This document shows, in pieces, positions 22,148-33,963 of a stretch of 64,000 bases of DNA. Location: assembly GCA_029532625.1 (NCBI GenBank), contig JARFXM010000003.1, positions 4,402,001-4,466,000 on the forward strand, given 5' to 3'. Below the pieces are notes generated by a model. The model saw only the letters and a list, made by a program, of their open reading frames with translations. It was not told the origin of the DNA and ran no database searches. Made by a program: the position numbers and the translations under genes. The DNA is from Lomentospora prolificans. Its lineage: Eukaryota > Ascomycota > Sordariomycetes > Microascales > Microascaceae. Numbering within the stretch: position 1 is the first letter of the stretch; each line of letters begins with the position of its first letter.

Positions 22148-23028
22148 CTAACCCCAAAAGTACCAGTAAAAAGTGTAGCTGACGGCAAAGAACGCGCACC
22201 ATCCCAGGAACCCAGCAAAGAGCAACTGGTTATACGTCTTTCTCGCGTCGTCCCTCGAGTTGTTGTGTGGGAATGGCACATCCGGTATGGGCAGGTTGAG
22301 TATCTTGCACAACGGCTCCCATCCATCCTTGACCTCATACCAGTGCAGCCTGTCCTTGGGTACCACCTCTCTTAGATGATCCTCGTGGAGCTCGAGGGAG
22401 CCTTCGTTAAACATGTCGAGACCGTAGCGGAATATGGCGAGCTTCTTGAACTTCTCGCGCCAGATGCCGTACTGGTTCACCTTTGGGACCCAGAGAAGGA
22501 CGAAGGGCAGGTGGTAGTTGCTTGTCATGGTCATCATGTCCTGCATAGAGCGCCACCAAGACTTCGGAGAGCGGGTGGTGGCAATGACATAGGCATCGGG
22601 GAAGGTCTCCATGAGTTCGGGGGTGAGAGCGGCGGCAGGGCAGTCCATAGTGGCGACATAGCCCTCGAGGAGGTCGGCCAGAAGGTACTGAATGTGCTTC
22701 TTGTCCGCGTAGGTCTTCTCCTTTTTGGCAACAAGCTCCATGACCTGGCCCCATTGGCGGATTTGCTTAAAGGTTCCGCCAGTGGAGTGGACACCAGAGT
22801 CATGTACAGGGCCACCGAGAAGGATGGTGAGGGCCTCATTGAGAGTCTTGGTGCCGGTTCGGGACCTATGCGATGTCAGTTGTTAATACTTGAGAGAACT
22901 GACGAGTGTTTCTAGGTTGGAGCAGACGTCATCTAACGACAAGGAGTGAGGGTGTAGGAAACATACATTCCAGCGCCAATGACCTGGAATTTAGCCCCAG
23001 GCATTGGCTTCGTCGGCATTTGACCCAT
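22148..23028 (-). CDS. Sulfotransferase-fold P-loop protein with C-terminal membrane anchor
   Basis: Exons 22967-23028 and 22148-22865 join across a 101-base intron to 259 residues. The start has VIGAGMSRTGTKTLNEAL, a 5'-PAPS-loop-like P-loop, and the middle has the DAYVIATTRSPKSWWRSM segment typical of the fungal Sulfotransfer_4 family (often mislabelled NAD-dependent epimerase). The splice junction falls inside the P-loop. The final 25 residues are hydrophobic and aromatic (FLGWCAFFAVSYTFYWYFWG), a single membrane helix that would tail-anchor the protein with the enzyme domain in the cytosol. Members of this family are common in fungi and their substrates are mostly unknown. Sulfo-transfer activity is inferred from fold only. 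Confidence 0.88.
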
Positions 23029-24202
23029 GGCTGCAAATTTTGGACAACGCTGGGATCGATAAAGCTGGCCCAGTGGTAGTCACTGTCCCGAGGTCGTCCA
23101 GCGGTCGGGAGGGGGTCGTGCAAGTATTGCGAGGTCTCCTATGTGGTACGCCCTTCTGGTTACTACGAAGAGCTTCAATGTTAGAATTCACATAAAAGGC
23201 GAAGCAGACACGATTCCGGACTTACCTCGACGATCGACGAGAGCTACCAGCAGCCGCCAGCCGTGTCCATTAAATGTGGCATGGGGATAGCTCTTATATC
23301 AATCTTTCCTCCCAAACCCCCATCGGCACACACCTCCTCCACCTGCTCCGATCAATTAATAACCGGGACCCTTTACTATCTCTCTATCATTACGCCTAGT
23401 GTCGCAAAATGATAAAGTGTGTTCATCCCAAGTAGGCGCCACGACAACCAAAAACGGAAGATGTACCGGCTAAAATGACCAAGGTCCTTCGAGACCGCGG
23501 GTTTTCTGCAAAGAAAATCTGTCCAATTTTCCATGATGATACCCTTATCCCTCGTTGAATTAGGCGATGACGCGCTTCTCTTTAAAGGCTAATGAGGTCG
23601 GACTTATGAGCCAATCTCAACTTGAAAGGGCAACCTTGCGAACCATGGATGATGGCAAAAGCTCGCATAGGGCAAGCCGGTGTAAGACAGCTGCGGATAT
23701 ATTGATCACCCTGTGTAAGGACGGGCCCTTGAGACTTGACTGAGTCCCGGGTAGCACCAGGCTGTCTGCCTTTCCTCTCCGCTTCTCGGCGGTGAAAGCT
23801 TCTCTTCGTGCCTCTGTCTGGCATAGGTCTGCCAAGGCTCATATAAGTCATACAGATCTACACCCCAAGATCTACCCGCTGACCAACAACCTCTAACGTC
23901 TGTTATCTGGCTCACCTCCCTTGCATTGTGACTGTGTGCACGAGTGCCGTAGACTCGTTACAAGAGAAAGGGGAAAAGGACTGATGCTGTCCATTTCCCC
24001 AGATTCGTCGTGTATCACTAATCCCTCATCTCATCCCGTTGTGGGGCAAAAGCCACGCAGCCCGCCAGGCCACCCGCCGTCGGAGCCATTTTCCGTTCTA
24101 AACGAGCGCGGGAAAAAACAAACTTGACACATTTTAACGGTTTACTCATCATGCCCCTCAGTTATTAATCCTGAGAGTGGAGCTCTCCTGGGATTTTCCT
24201 TT

Positions 24203-24237
<35 letters not shown>

Positions 24238-24889
24238 TTCCCTTGGGCTGCTGCCTCGTTTGTTTGCCATTCCGGCTATAAGCTCGGGACTTTTTTGTTC
24301 ATCCCTCCATTTTCCTTCTTATTTCTCTTGTCGGCCGCGTCATCTGCCAGTATTCCTGTTGTGCCCGAGGCTCCATCCCTTGGTAACAGGCTCGGAGGGT
24401 GGCCCGAATTTTCGGTTGCTTAATGGGGTAATTCCCATCGCCAGCGTATAGGGGATTTAAGACATGGCGCCATTTTCCGGGGATTTTGCGACAGAGACCG
24501 AATTCATGGAAACCTGAGTTGTATAGACTATATATATATGATGATCTTGATCTCACTTGTTTTGGGAAGGGAGTCTGGTGTGGGAGAGAGTGGGAGGGCG
24601 AGGTAGGCGTCATCGCCAAGTCGGCAAGCATAAGCGGCCACGCAAGGAGACACTGGACGAAGTCTGGTATATTTATGGGTATCGTTCATAACCAAGATGA
24701 GTTGATAATAACACAAGATAGGATATGTGCGCATGCGTGACCGCAGGCAGATCCGTTACAGATAACTGAAAATAACCAGAGCCGAACCGGTACTACCGCC
24801 AAAGTTCCAAAGCCCAGTCCTCTTCCGCCAAAAAAAGACGTGCCCTCCTATAAAACGTAGGAGAAAAAAGCATCTACCTTCCCCCAACA
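23029..24889. promoter_or_regulatory. Intergenic, sulfotransferase-like promoter and membrane-protein 3' flank
   Basis: A 1.86-kb stretch between two minus-strand genes. The main landmark is the T31 run at 24205-24235. Short open frames occur in every frame without family resemblance; no gene is supported. Confidence 0.4.
24205..24235. repeat. T31 homopolymer
   Basis: Thirty-one consecutive T residues preceded by a T/C-rich stretch. No flanking target-site duplication was recognised. Confidence 0.9.
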
Positions 24890-26474
24890 CTACGCAAATC
24901 GGTATGTAAGCTTAGAGTTCGCTGCTTCCTGCAGCTGAGTGGCGGGATTGCCCGGCGCGACTCCATACATGCCCTCCGCTCTCGTCGGCACCATCACCTG
25001 CGGGGGAGCCTGCGGTGTAGTCTGCGCGGAGGCCTGTTGGGGCATCTGCGGAGTCATCCCCACCGCCATTCCGGGGCTGTGTCGCCCTGAGTAATATCCG
25101 CCGGGGGGGTCGGGTGGAGCGCGGAGTGCCCCGCGGGGACCAGGAGCCATGCCGGGGACAAAGATGGGTTCGGGGTCGTGGTCCGCATCCTCGCCGCTGA
25201 GGTCGTCCTCGCGAATGGCGACGTATTCGCTTGGAAGACCGGCTGTCAGGCCACGGTCGATTCCAACTATTGAGGTGTCAGCATCAAGTAAACATGGCGG
25301 TGGGGGGCCGTGCTCGGACGACATGTAAGACAGGCAACTTACCAATCATGCTGTGAACCAACTCATAGATTAAAGGAACCCACAGCGCGAGGGCGATTCC
25401 CTGGCCCATATCAAAAATATTGGACCTGATCCACGACGTCTTCGCGATGAAGATGTAAAGGATGAGTAGGAAGGCCCAGACCACGAGGAAGGAGATGACT
25501 GCGTAGAGCAAAATCAAGGACCTCATCCCGCGCCTGATGACGGGCTTAGCCCACATTTTTCGTCCGCCGCATTTGAAGAAGGGCAAGACGCAGCTCGTAG
25601 TGAGAGCGAACAAGAAGGGACACCAACCACCTACGCCGTGGGCCACAAACAAACAGGCCATCAGGACACCGTTCGGTATAAAGTCGTCAGGGCAGATCTG
25701 CGAGAAGTTGTCCTGGGGAGAATCAGCGGATTGTAGGGTGTTGATGATGATGGCGGTAGTTGAGAGGACCCAGGTAAGGACGAGGAGCGGTGCATCGAGC
25801 CATTGGCGGCGAGAACCCCAAAGGTATGCCGGAACGGTGGCGGCGAGAGAAAAGTACGAGATGGCAACCGTGAGAAGTTGGTGGCCGTAAGGGCGGGCGT
25901 AGGCTTGGCCTTGGGCCATGATGTTGTGTGCGGCGTCGGCAATGAGACCGATGGACGTCCCGATGCAGAGAATGACGGCGCATATGAAGAAGTGGCGGGT
26001 GGTGCCGTAGAAAGCATAGACGATCCTATCAAAGATGGTGAACCGCGAAACTTGCGGGATTCTGGACTCCTCGGGGACCGTTCGGGTGAAGAGCACGATG
26101 GCCATAATGCAATAACACAGGACTAGAATCGCTTCCAACCCTAACGATATCAGAGTCCCTACTCCTATGCCGGCGTTGTCAACGTGTTCGCTCGTCAGCT
26201 TGCACAGCTGAGGACGGCAGGGCGCGAGCCCATCCGCATAGTTGTACAGACGAAAAGGCGGGTCCCAAACGTAGTTATGATACTCGATAACGGTGTCGTT
26301 GCTCAGACTCGTCTGCGGGAACATGGCATTAAAAAATGTCTCAGCATCGCGAAAGGAAGGCTCGGGATAACCACCCAGGAGCATTCCAAATACATAGGAG
26401 GCCGTCGCATCGCAATCGTTGTCGAACGGGAGATTGTAGTCGCGTCGTGGGCTATCTCCCCATGGTGCAGGCAT
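24890..26474 (-). CDS. Seven-helix integral membrane protein of unknown function
   Basis: Exons 25343-26474 and 24890-25266 around a 76-base intron give 502 residues. After a roughly 110-residue N-terminal region with several Cys and possible N-glycosylation sites, I count seven hydrophobic segments: VGTLISLGLEAILVLCYCIM, then HFFICAVILCIGTSIG, LLTVAISYFSLAATVPAYLW, APLLVLTWVLSTTAIII, NGVLMACLFVAHGVGGW, SLILLYAVISFLVVWAFLLI and IALALWVPLIYELVHSM. The intron falls right after the last helix; exon 2 is a Pro/Gly/Gln-rich cytosolic-type tail. Topology recalls a G-protein-coupled receptor, but no diagnostic motif (CFEM, Pth11, Ste2/Ste3) is seen. An in-frame ATG at 26576 would add 34 residues. 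Function unknown. Confidence 0.85.
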
Positions 26475-27178
26475 CGTGAACTCTCCGAAACATGCCTCGG
26501 GCAGGGAGGTCGAGGTGATGATTAGCCGTACTCGATATGCTGGGCTCGCGATTAACCTATCAAGCGAACTGCCCAACAGACTTGAGATGTCGATTGCATC
26601 GAGATGTTATCCCCTTTCTTTGGGTCTATATTTGGGGACTTATTATTACCAACAAGCGAGAATCCTGTTTAACAAAAACTAATCCCAAAGAGGAATAGTA
26701 CAACACCGCCCATACATCTGCCCATACAATCCAAGGTATCTTTTTCCCGTCCACTAAACTAGGTCACATTTTGAGGCTATCCGGGCTAACGAGGCACTGA
26801 AGGCGATCCCAATAGCTTTACAGATAGCAAACTTCGAAGGTCCATTACAGTATGTCCTGAAGCAGGCACTGGAGGGCCACGGCGATATCAGAGGGGCATT
26901 TTTGAATAGAAGAGAAGGGCCGGGGGGTGGGAGGTTATTGAGCAAAAAGGCGACCAGGATAACGATAGCGATAGAAAAGAAGACGGAAAGAATGAGTGAA
27001 GGGGCCGGGCCGGATGGGAAGTAAAGAGGGGGACCACCACTGTCAACAGAGACAAAAGCCTGCCGCAAAGCGTGGCGAAGGCGAACCAAGCAGAGGCAAG
27101 TTTGGCTGCACGAAGCCGGCTTGTGAAATAATAGTGTTCTATTCACAAAATCCCGTGCGAAACGGTCACAGGTAGTGT

Positions 27179-27266
27179 AAAAAAAAAAAAAAAAAAAAAA
27201 AATTCAACTACCAAGCCAATGGAGGAAAAGAAAGGAATGGAAAAATAAAATAAAATAAAATAAAAA
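27179..27266. repeat. A24 homopolymer plus (AAAAT)n microsatellite
   Basis: Twenty-four A residues at 27179-27202, then about 40 ordinary bases, then roughly five AAAAT units at 27241-27266. It lies in the upstream region of the seven-helix protein gene. Confidence 0.85.
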
Positions 27267-28079
27267 AGAGAAAGAATAAAAAAAAAAGACAAACTCATAT
27301 AGTAGGCAAGTATCGCCTCTCGATTGGAGAAGATCAACCGAGAAAGAGTTGAATCCTTGAGGTTCGCATTGCCAACCTGTGGAAGTGAAGGCCAGCGACC
27401 GATGTTTTCATCTAAATTCTTTGATCGCCTAGGGGAGTGCAACGCTAGCTATGCCAAAAGGAGTTAGGAGACCAGGCACTTGAAGTAAAGGGGAATTTCA
27501 AGTAGGCAGCTCTAAATTAAGCAATGGATCAATCCCTCTTGGGTCGATGTGGCGCAAAGGTAACTTGAGACTTTCAAGATTTTCGAGAACCCTTTCTAAG
27601 GCCCGGGGATACATGGTGACAGCGCCCTTGAATTAAAACGATCGCAGAGACGCGTCTTTTAGGTTGCTCAGACCAGCTTAATATTCGAGGGGACGAAAGC
27701 GCAGAGTTAGAGATCCTCGTCTTGAAGGGGAGGATCCAGATCCCTGCAAGATCACAAGGTGGATTGGCCGAGCCGGAAACTGGCCAATCATTGATCGATC
27801 GCATCAGGACAAAACCGGTGACGAGCCTAATCGGGCTAACTATGCAGAGAATGGAATGGGCCCAAGCGAAGAGGTCGCAAACCTTCGCAGTTGAGGGGGC
27901 AGATCTCGTGCGAAATTGTGGCACTCTCTCTGTGACCCCCAAGGCGCTGCATCGCGAAATCCCGTAGAGTTCGGCCCAAATCTCTGGTTTACAGCCGACC
28001 GCCCCGCATTGCCGTAGAGATGTGTGCAGATCTGCCGAACAAGGGCCACGCGAGAGGAAAGAGAAGAGCATGATCCTAC

Positions 28080-28460
28080 CTAAATCCCGAGCCGACCCAC
28101 TGCATCTGCTTGACGTAAATCTTGGAGAATGTTGACCAGAGCGCCCATTATGTAACCTTCAAAGTTCTCACACGTAGTACTCGGAGAGAAAATTCTCGTC
28201 CTAACCTCGAGTGGGAAGGAGGTTAAGACCCGGAGCGCGCATATCTTTGCCTCGGGGGAATCTTCATGCCGGAGCTTTGTGATCGTGAGATGATCTCCCC
28301 ACTCATCGAAGCGGTCTGAGAAGTTTACACTCGATGACTCCTGAGCGCGGGGGTTTCTTCGAATTCTCCCATGGTTACTGATATCCTGAGATACTAGGAA
28401 CAGCAGCGCATGATTGTTAGCCGCCAGGGAGTGGGTTACGGACTCGTATGGGCTGGCCAT
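28080..28460 (-). CDS. Possible small hypothetical protein (weak)
   Basis: An open frame of 126 residues starting MASPYESVTHSLAANNH. Composition is protein-like, with balanced charges and a plausible helix-forming region, but I recognise no family, find no convincing upstream exon, and the stop falls just before the nearest donor-like GTAGGA. It may be chance or a decayed piece of a larger gene. Listed because the 4.5-kb gap holds nothing better. Confidence 0.2.
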   Translation of the reverse strand: MASPYESVTHSLAANNHALLFLVSQDISNHGRIRRNPRAQESSSVNFSDRFDEWGDHLTITKLRHEDSPEAKICALRVLTSFPLEVRTRIFSPSTTCENFEGYIMGALVNILQDLRQADAVGRLGI

Positions 28461-30948
28461 TTCATATCAGAAGGATGCGAAAAGTTGCGTAGGAGCACCC
28501 TTTGAAAGCTCTTTGGGACGTGTTGTTCACGCTAGCAGAGGCGTTTTCCATTCCCTCCGCTGCTTGGCCAGCTTTGACCAAGCCCGTCACGATCATGAGG
28601 CGGCTACACCTATCCCTCCGATGCGACCTGACGGAGAGACTCATGTCTCCCTCTTCGCTCCTCGACTTAGCGAGGAGAAAGCCCGATGCTGCCTCTCCTC
28701 AGCCACGTGAAAACACATACCGGCCCGAATCTTTGATCATTAGGCCTCTGTCAAAGCAAAGACTGCAGGAGATGTAACAACGAGATGGAATGGAATGTTC
28801 TCGGCGTGACGCCCAAACGGCGCTCGAGGGTGGAAGGGAGAAGCGCGGGATTATTTCATGTTTCAAATCTCACACTTGAGGGGATTGGACGATTCGAAGA
28901 TGGTTGACAGCGGCGAATCACGAGGCACGAGGCGAGTGATTGCAAGTTGAGGTTGGTGAAGACCAAAGTGGGCACGGTCCAGGTATTAACCCCGGAATAG
29001 AAGTACACGAGCCCGGTATTACTAGCAAATTGCAGGCCCGTTCCCGTTACCGCGCCACGCCATGCTCCAACCTGGCTTTGGGCTGCTTATGGCGCAGCGT
29101 TCCTGGGCTGGCTTGGCTGGCGCCCGCTCCCCTGCCATGCCACTTCATGCACGTCGACTTGTATTAAAGAAAGGCCAGGCCAGAGAAATCTCTAATGCTA
29201 GAGCCGTCTCCACTGGTGCTGGACGCCATTCTAGATGCTGAACCGGCTCCACCGCTTCCCTCTTCAAGTGATTTGAATAGAAACCGTCTTGTGCTCTGGT
29301 GGTCCCTGAGCCTCAACTGAGACATAAACATCTGCAAACTGGGTCCAAGGACCAGCGCTAGCGATTCCAACACCCCCTGAGCCATCACCCTTCATCCGCC
29401 TCCATTGGATAACATGCTTCCAACTCTTGCATGAAGCCAATCATCCGTCCCACCTTGATAGGTCCATGCCACCCTCCACTCCGCTTGTTACCCACTCTCT
29501 CCATCTCATCCTCGCCACTCCCATCCAGTCAAGCAGATTCACAGTTCCGGTATTAGCGTTTCTCCCCCTAGCACAAGAATGGGAAGACCACATTCCCCCT
29601 TTTGAGCCCAAAGGAGGAAAATTTTGTCCGTTTTTGTTTCGCTTAAACAGGATTCCCATGTGCTGGGGACGCGAGTTTGATGCTCCATGACTGATCTGGC
29701 CCGGCTGCAGGTCACGCTTGACGAGCCCTCATAAGCGACCTAATGCCAAGGCGAGATGAGCACCGTGATAAGATGGGTATAGCGACACTGATATCGGTGA
29801 TCTGCATCCGCTATATATCGCCTTTCTTTTCATCCATCTATGTTTGGTTCCATCATCAAGCCGAGAAGGCGAATCTTGGAAACTTGGTGAGAACCAACGG
29901 CCGACGCCACCATCAGGCCCGGAAAATATGGCGGGCCCTGGGTAGATCAAAAGTCATCTAAGAACCACATCCGTGGTACTACCATGCGACGGTGAGCAGG
30001 GCTGGCATTGATGGCGTGGCCTTGCCCACTATATCTGCAAATTATATTCACCAGCATAATCAAAAGTTCAGGAGTTCGAGTGGAGTTCCCAGAAACCGAG
30101 GCCAGGAGCTGGTGGGGGTTCCCCTTGATTCCAATAGTAGTCGAGTTGTGTTACATGCGATTTTGCGTCGCAGGTAGACCCCTGCTTTTCAAACTCCTTG
30201 CCTTGCCACAATCCCACCACTCCTATGCCCGATGCTGCAAAGTTGGCTCGAACGTCAAACTACCTATGGAAACAACCTCAGGCACAGTATGCCCTTGCCT
30301 TTCGGCTCACAGCCCAATATATTGGCTCATATCTTGCCTTGGATAGAATGCTGCGCAGAACATTGAAAATGTTAAAAGCGATGGGTCCAATGGCAAGCCC
30401 TCCCCGGTTGGGCAACCAAGATGAGCAAAAGAAGGCCACCCTTCAATGGAACCCTCAGGGGCGCATGGAAGTCATGGTGTCTTTGCATTTCATCTCCATC
30501 CCCACATGACTTCAAATTCATCCCAGGTGCCTCACTCTTCTCGGCGCTTCTGGGTTGCGACGTCCCTCCTTTCTCTCCCTCTCGCGGTTGCGCCTACCTT
30601 TCATCGTCACTCCCTTGCACCTCTTTTTCATCCTCGCCGAGTCTTGTAAGCGTTCGTTTCTCCGTCTGAATACCACTTTCTTTTTTCGTTCTTCTATCCC
30701 CGAACACTCCTTTGACGACCATCGTTACGCTTCATTGATTGAAACGTTTCTTCGAATCGCGGGGATATCCTCTTCGGCGCGGCCTTCTATCAGGGAGATT
30801 TTTTTTTAGCATTTATACCCTCTTGATTTCTTGAAAGCGAGTCTTTCTATCTTCCAAGTTCTTCAATATCGAACCTTCCTTCTAGATACCTACCTTGTTC
30901 ATAGCCCATCGATATCTCCTTTCGAAGTACTTGCTCCTATAAACGGTC

Positions 30949-31856
30949 ATGTACTCCCTCGGCCTCCTTCTCTTGGCTCTCAGCCAGGCCGTCGCCGCTT
31001 GGCACGCCCCGTCCTATAATGGCTTTAGGCTAGTCTGGCAAGACGACTTCAGCGGTGGTGCTGGAGAGCTCCCGAATGGCAACAACTGGCATATGATCAC
31101 CGGCCTAAAAGTCAACAACGAGCTCCAGGACTATACCACATCCAACCGAAACCTCCAGATGAGTGGTGGCGGTACCCTTCAAATCGTCCCGTGGAAAGAG
31201 GGCAGTCGCTGGACATCCGGTCGAATCGAGTCCAAGTACGAATTCACACCGGAGGCCAACCGAATCACTATGAGCGAGGCTAGGATCAGGTTTGGCGACA
31301 ACCCCATAGCGAACAAGAAGGGTTACTGGCCCGCCTTCTGGCTTCTTGGCGCTGCCATTAGGCATGGTGTTGACTGGCCTCGCTGTGGTGAAATTGACAT
31401 CCTCGAGACTGTTAACGGTCAGCTTCAAGGCCTTGGAACCGTGCACTGCGATACCTACCCTGGAGGTGCCTGCAATGAGCCTATCGGTAGGGGTGCATCC
31501 ACCTCTATCCCCGACCAAGGCTGGCACAACTGGCGGGTGTCTTGGGACCGCCGATCCGGTGACTGGACTCAGCAGAGCATCACTTGGTACCGCGACGAGC
31601 AACAGTTTCATCAGATTTCCGGCGCCGCAATTGGCAGTGAAGGGATCTGGAAGACCCTTGCGCAGGCTCCCCTATACTTCATTCTTAACATGGCCATCGG
31701 TGGTGATCTGGTATGTATGATGATACAAGTTATTCTTCGAGACTAGTCCGTCGCTAACTCGGTCACCCGTAGCCCGGAAATCCCGATGGAAATACGTGGG
31801 ACGGTTACGGTAGCATGATGGAAGTCGCGTACGTTGCCCACTACGTTCAGGTATAA
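30949..31856 (+). CDS. Secreted GH16 family beta-glucanase
   Basis: Exons 30949-31710 and 31773-31856 around a 62-base intron give 281 residues. A signal peptide is clear (about residues 1-17, MYSLGLLLLALSQAVAAW). The glycoside hydrolase family 16 active-site motif ExDxxE appears as GEIDILE, with Glu148 as nucleophile, Asp150 and Glu153 as acid/base. YWPAFWLLG just before it, and FILNMAIGGD near the end, are typical beta-jelly-roll strands. The last exon of 28 codons supplies the final beta-strand (MMEVAYVAHYVQV). No GPI signal or binding module is seen, so it is likely a free secreted enzyme acting on beta-1,3- or mixed-linkage glucans, for own-wall remodelling or polymer use; substrate is inferred. 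Confidence 0.93.
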
Positions 31857-33249
31857 ATGTAGCGTGGTTGGTTGGTGGTGAACGATCGTCAGGGTCGGTA
31901 GCACGTCTTCGCTTCGGAAATGTATATATTTTCTCTTCGTATTAAGATCAAGAGTGTCCCTCAAACAACTTGAAGGGCGCCGAAGTCAAGGACATGACAT
32001 GTAAATTGTTTTAACCACCGTTATCCGCAGAATGTGGGATTTTCTATGTTGGCACAGAATGATGGTCAAGCCCGTTCTGGCGCCTCGAATGACCAACACG
32101 TGACCCGGGAGCTCTTGATACACGCGAAATTGAGGGCGATGTCGGTCAGAAGACAATGCACGAGCAATGGCACTTCGACGGATTAAACGGATTAATAACA
32201 TGGTTCGACTCATGACGCACAGCCAGCGAAGGCGTAGTCCGTTTGTCGAACAGGGCAGTCCGATCCCGGAAGCGATTGTACGAGTAATATGATCCCATGC
32301 CAGCACAGGCCCCACTAGGGCGTTAGCGTTCCAACTGGGCCCATTTCCCCAGATTTCCAGTCTCGGTCGGGGCGGATCTGTAAGCACGACAGTGGGGAAC
32401 TGACCGGGGCTAATACTAATGAATCAGCTCATCAATGGCCTAATACACAGCCAAACGAAGCCAATTGCTGATAGGCGATTGACACAGTACGGCGTCTGCC
32501 CATGCCCGTTCCCAGTTACATAGGTACGTTATTCCTAGCGTTTCGTATCCCTCACATCACCCGTCCTAATCGAGTCCTATTGCGTCAACGTAGTAGTACT
32601 TGGAGAGGCCAGCGCTGGATCTGCGTATCCTTGCATCATTTGAATCCCCTGACCTGAGTGTGCTCCACGACAGACTCAAGTCACGCGATTACCTCCCCGC
32701 CCTTGTACACGTACCAGAATCGCCACTTCCGACCGTTCACAGTCTTGGTATCGGTACAGGATGTCATTTCAGCTACAGAAATCCAGGGCAGGCAAACCCC
32801 GTGAGGTCTTGTCCCCCTCTTGAAAGCTCATACCCCGCCTGGGTTCCCATCGAGGCAACAACAGCACAGCCATTTCCCATAAGTGTATGAGTAACATGGC
32901 CTCACGGGACCAGACATCCCTCCCTCCTCCCCCTCCTTAGCCGGCTTCTCCCCCTTTCCCCTCATATCAACTTAAACCTTCCCCTCCAAGCTCTCGGAAT
33001 CTTCCACCTTTCACCTTCCAACTCTTAAGCCTTCATCAAGCTCACCTCCCCATCAACCCGTGAACTCCCTGAACTCGAGGTATTCATCTCTCCTCTTACA
33101 TATCAATCACTCACACGAGCTTCCCTCTCTTACTTCGACCTCCTTGTCGTGCAATTAAGTGTTCTAACACCCGGGTTTCATCAGCTTGCTGTTCGCATAC
33201 CCCGCCCCCCAAACCCCGCCTCTTATCACAGATCACAACAACTGCAAAC
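31857..33249. promoter_or_regulatory. GH16 3' flank and promoter of the DUF6699-like gene
   Basis: About 1.4 kb. From about 32910 to 33235 the plus strand is strongly C/T-rich, which in fungi often marks highly expressed genes and lies directly before the next start codon. The 5' part shows no gene. Confidence 0.45.
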
Positions 33250-33963
33250 ATGGCGGAAACCAAGAAGAAGACCGACATCAGGAACATCAATGACCTTGGT
33301 ATGTAGCACATAACACATTCCTAGAGGACTTGCCGGCTTCTTCTTAGCCCCTCCCGATCCCATGTGTCATGCTAATTGGGCCATTTCCTTCGTTCTAGAG
33401 AAGGAGGGTATCGAGCTCCAGATCAACGCTGACACCCAGAAGACGGGATGGTAAGTCTTTCAGAGCATCATATATTGCGGGCTTATTTCATCCTATCACT
33501 CCTTAATCAATGGCGGCTAATGGGAAAATTGTTAAGGAAAATCAACACCTCGTCGTCGACAGTAGACGACCCAACTGTCCTGAAAGACTTCCTCACCACT
33601 CCCCCTGTCAAGAAGATTGACCTTCAGTTCCCCCTCGGAATCGAGGTAACCGCCCGCAATCTAAAGGGCGTTACGATCAAGGATGCGTTAGACGCCATTC
33701 ACAAGGCTTACAAGAAGAGGGTAAGATAGCCCCTAGGTTGCTCTGAGAAAGTTGGCAACTGAATGGACAATCGATTGTATTTCTGGCAATTGGATCCAAC
33801 TGCTAACTGGAGCATCCCTTACGGCGCGTTATAGACTGATGACGAGCTGGACCTACCCTATCTCGCTGGATTCGAGTGGGACAAGGAGGAGTCCTGGACG
33901 AAGCTCATCGTGCATCTCTCCAAGAACTCTAGTGCTCCCATGGAAAAGAAGAAGAAGAAATAA
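33250..33963 (+). CDS. Small DUF6699-like protein
   Basis: Four exons (33250-33298, 33399-33450, 33537-33720, 33835-33963) give 137 residues; introns of 100, 86 and 114 bases have good ends and the frame is kept throughout. The core (TTPPVKKIDLQFPLGIEV then GVTIKDALDAIHKAYKK) resembles the fungal DUF6699 fold: a Pro-containing strand followed by a 'VT-x-DVL-x-AI' helix. That match is from memory and moderate. The end is a lysine string (EKKKKK). Start context is close to ideal (AAACATGGCG) and the upstream DNA is pyrimidine-rich, so it may be well expressed. Function unknown. Confidence 0.78.

Larger units (their letters stand above)
26475..30948. other. Large intergenic region between the membrane protein and GH16 genes
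   Basis: About 4.5 kb with no firmly supported gene. The left end should hold the promoter of the membrane-protein gene. An A24 run (27179-27202) and an AAAAT microsatellite (27241-27266) sit in an AT-rich patch. One weak minus-strand frame at 28080-28460 is listed separately. The last 400 bases before the GH16 start (30540-30948) are very pyrimidine-rich and probably form its promoter and leader. Confidence 0.4.

Noticed and set aside
24205..24235. Poly(T) as the tail of a reverse-oriented SINE or processed copy
   Set aside because: No adjacent body, internal promoter or flanking direct repeats could be recognised.
26754..27146. Minus-strand 130-codon frame with one hydrophobic segment
   Set aside because: Composition is Ser/Pro/Cys-rich, no family resemblance, and it lies in an AT-rich repeat patch.
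27574..28071. Minus-strand 165-codon frame as a second exon of the weak 28080-28460 frame
   Set aside because: The first frame stops before the nearest donor, so the two cannot be joined, and neither shows a known domain.
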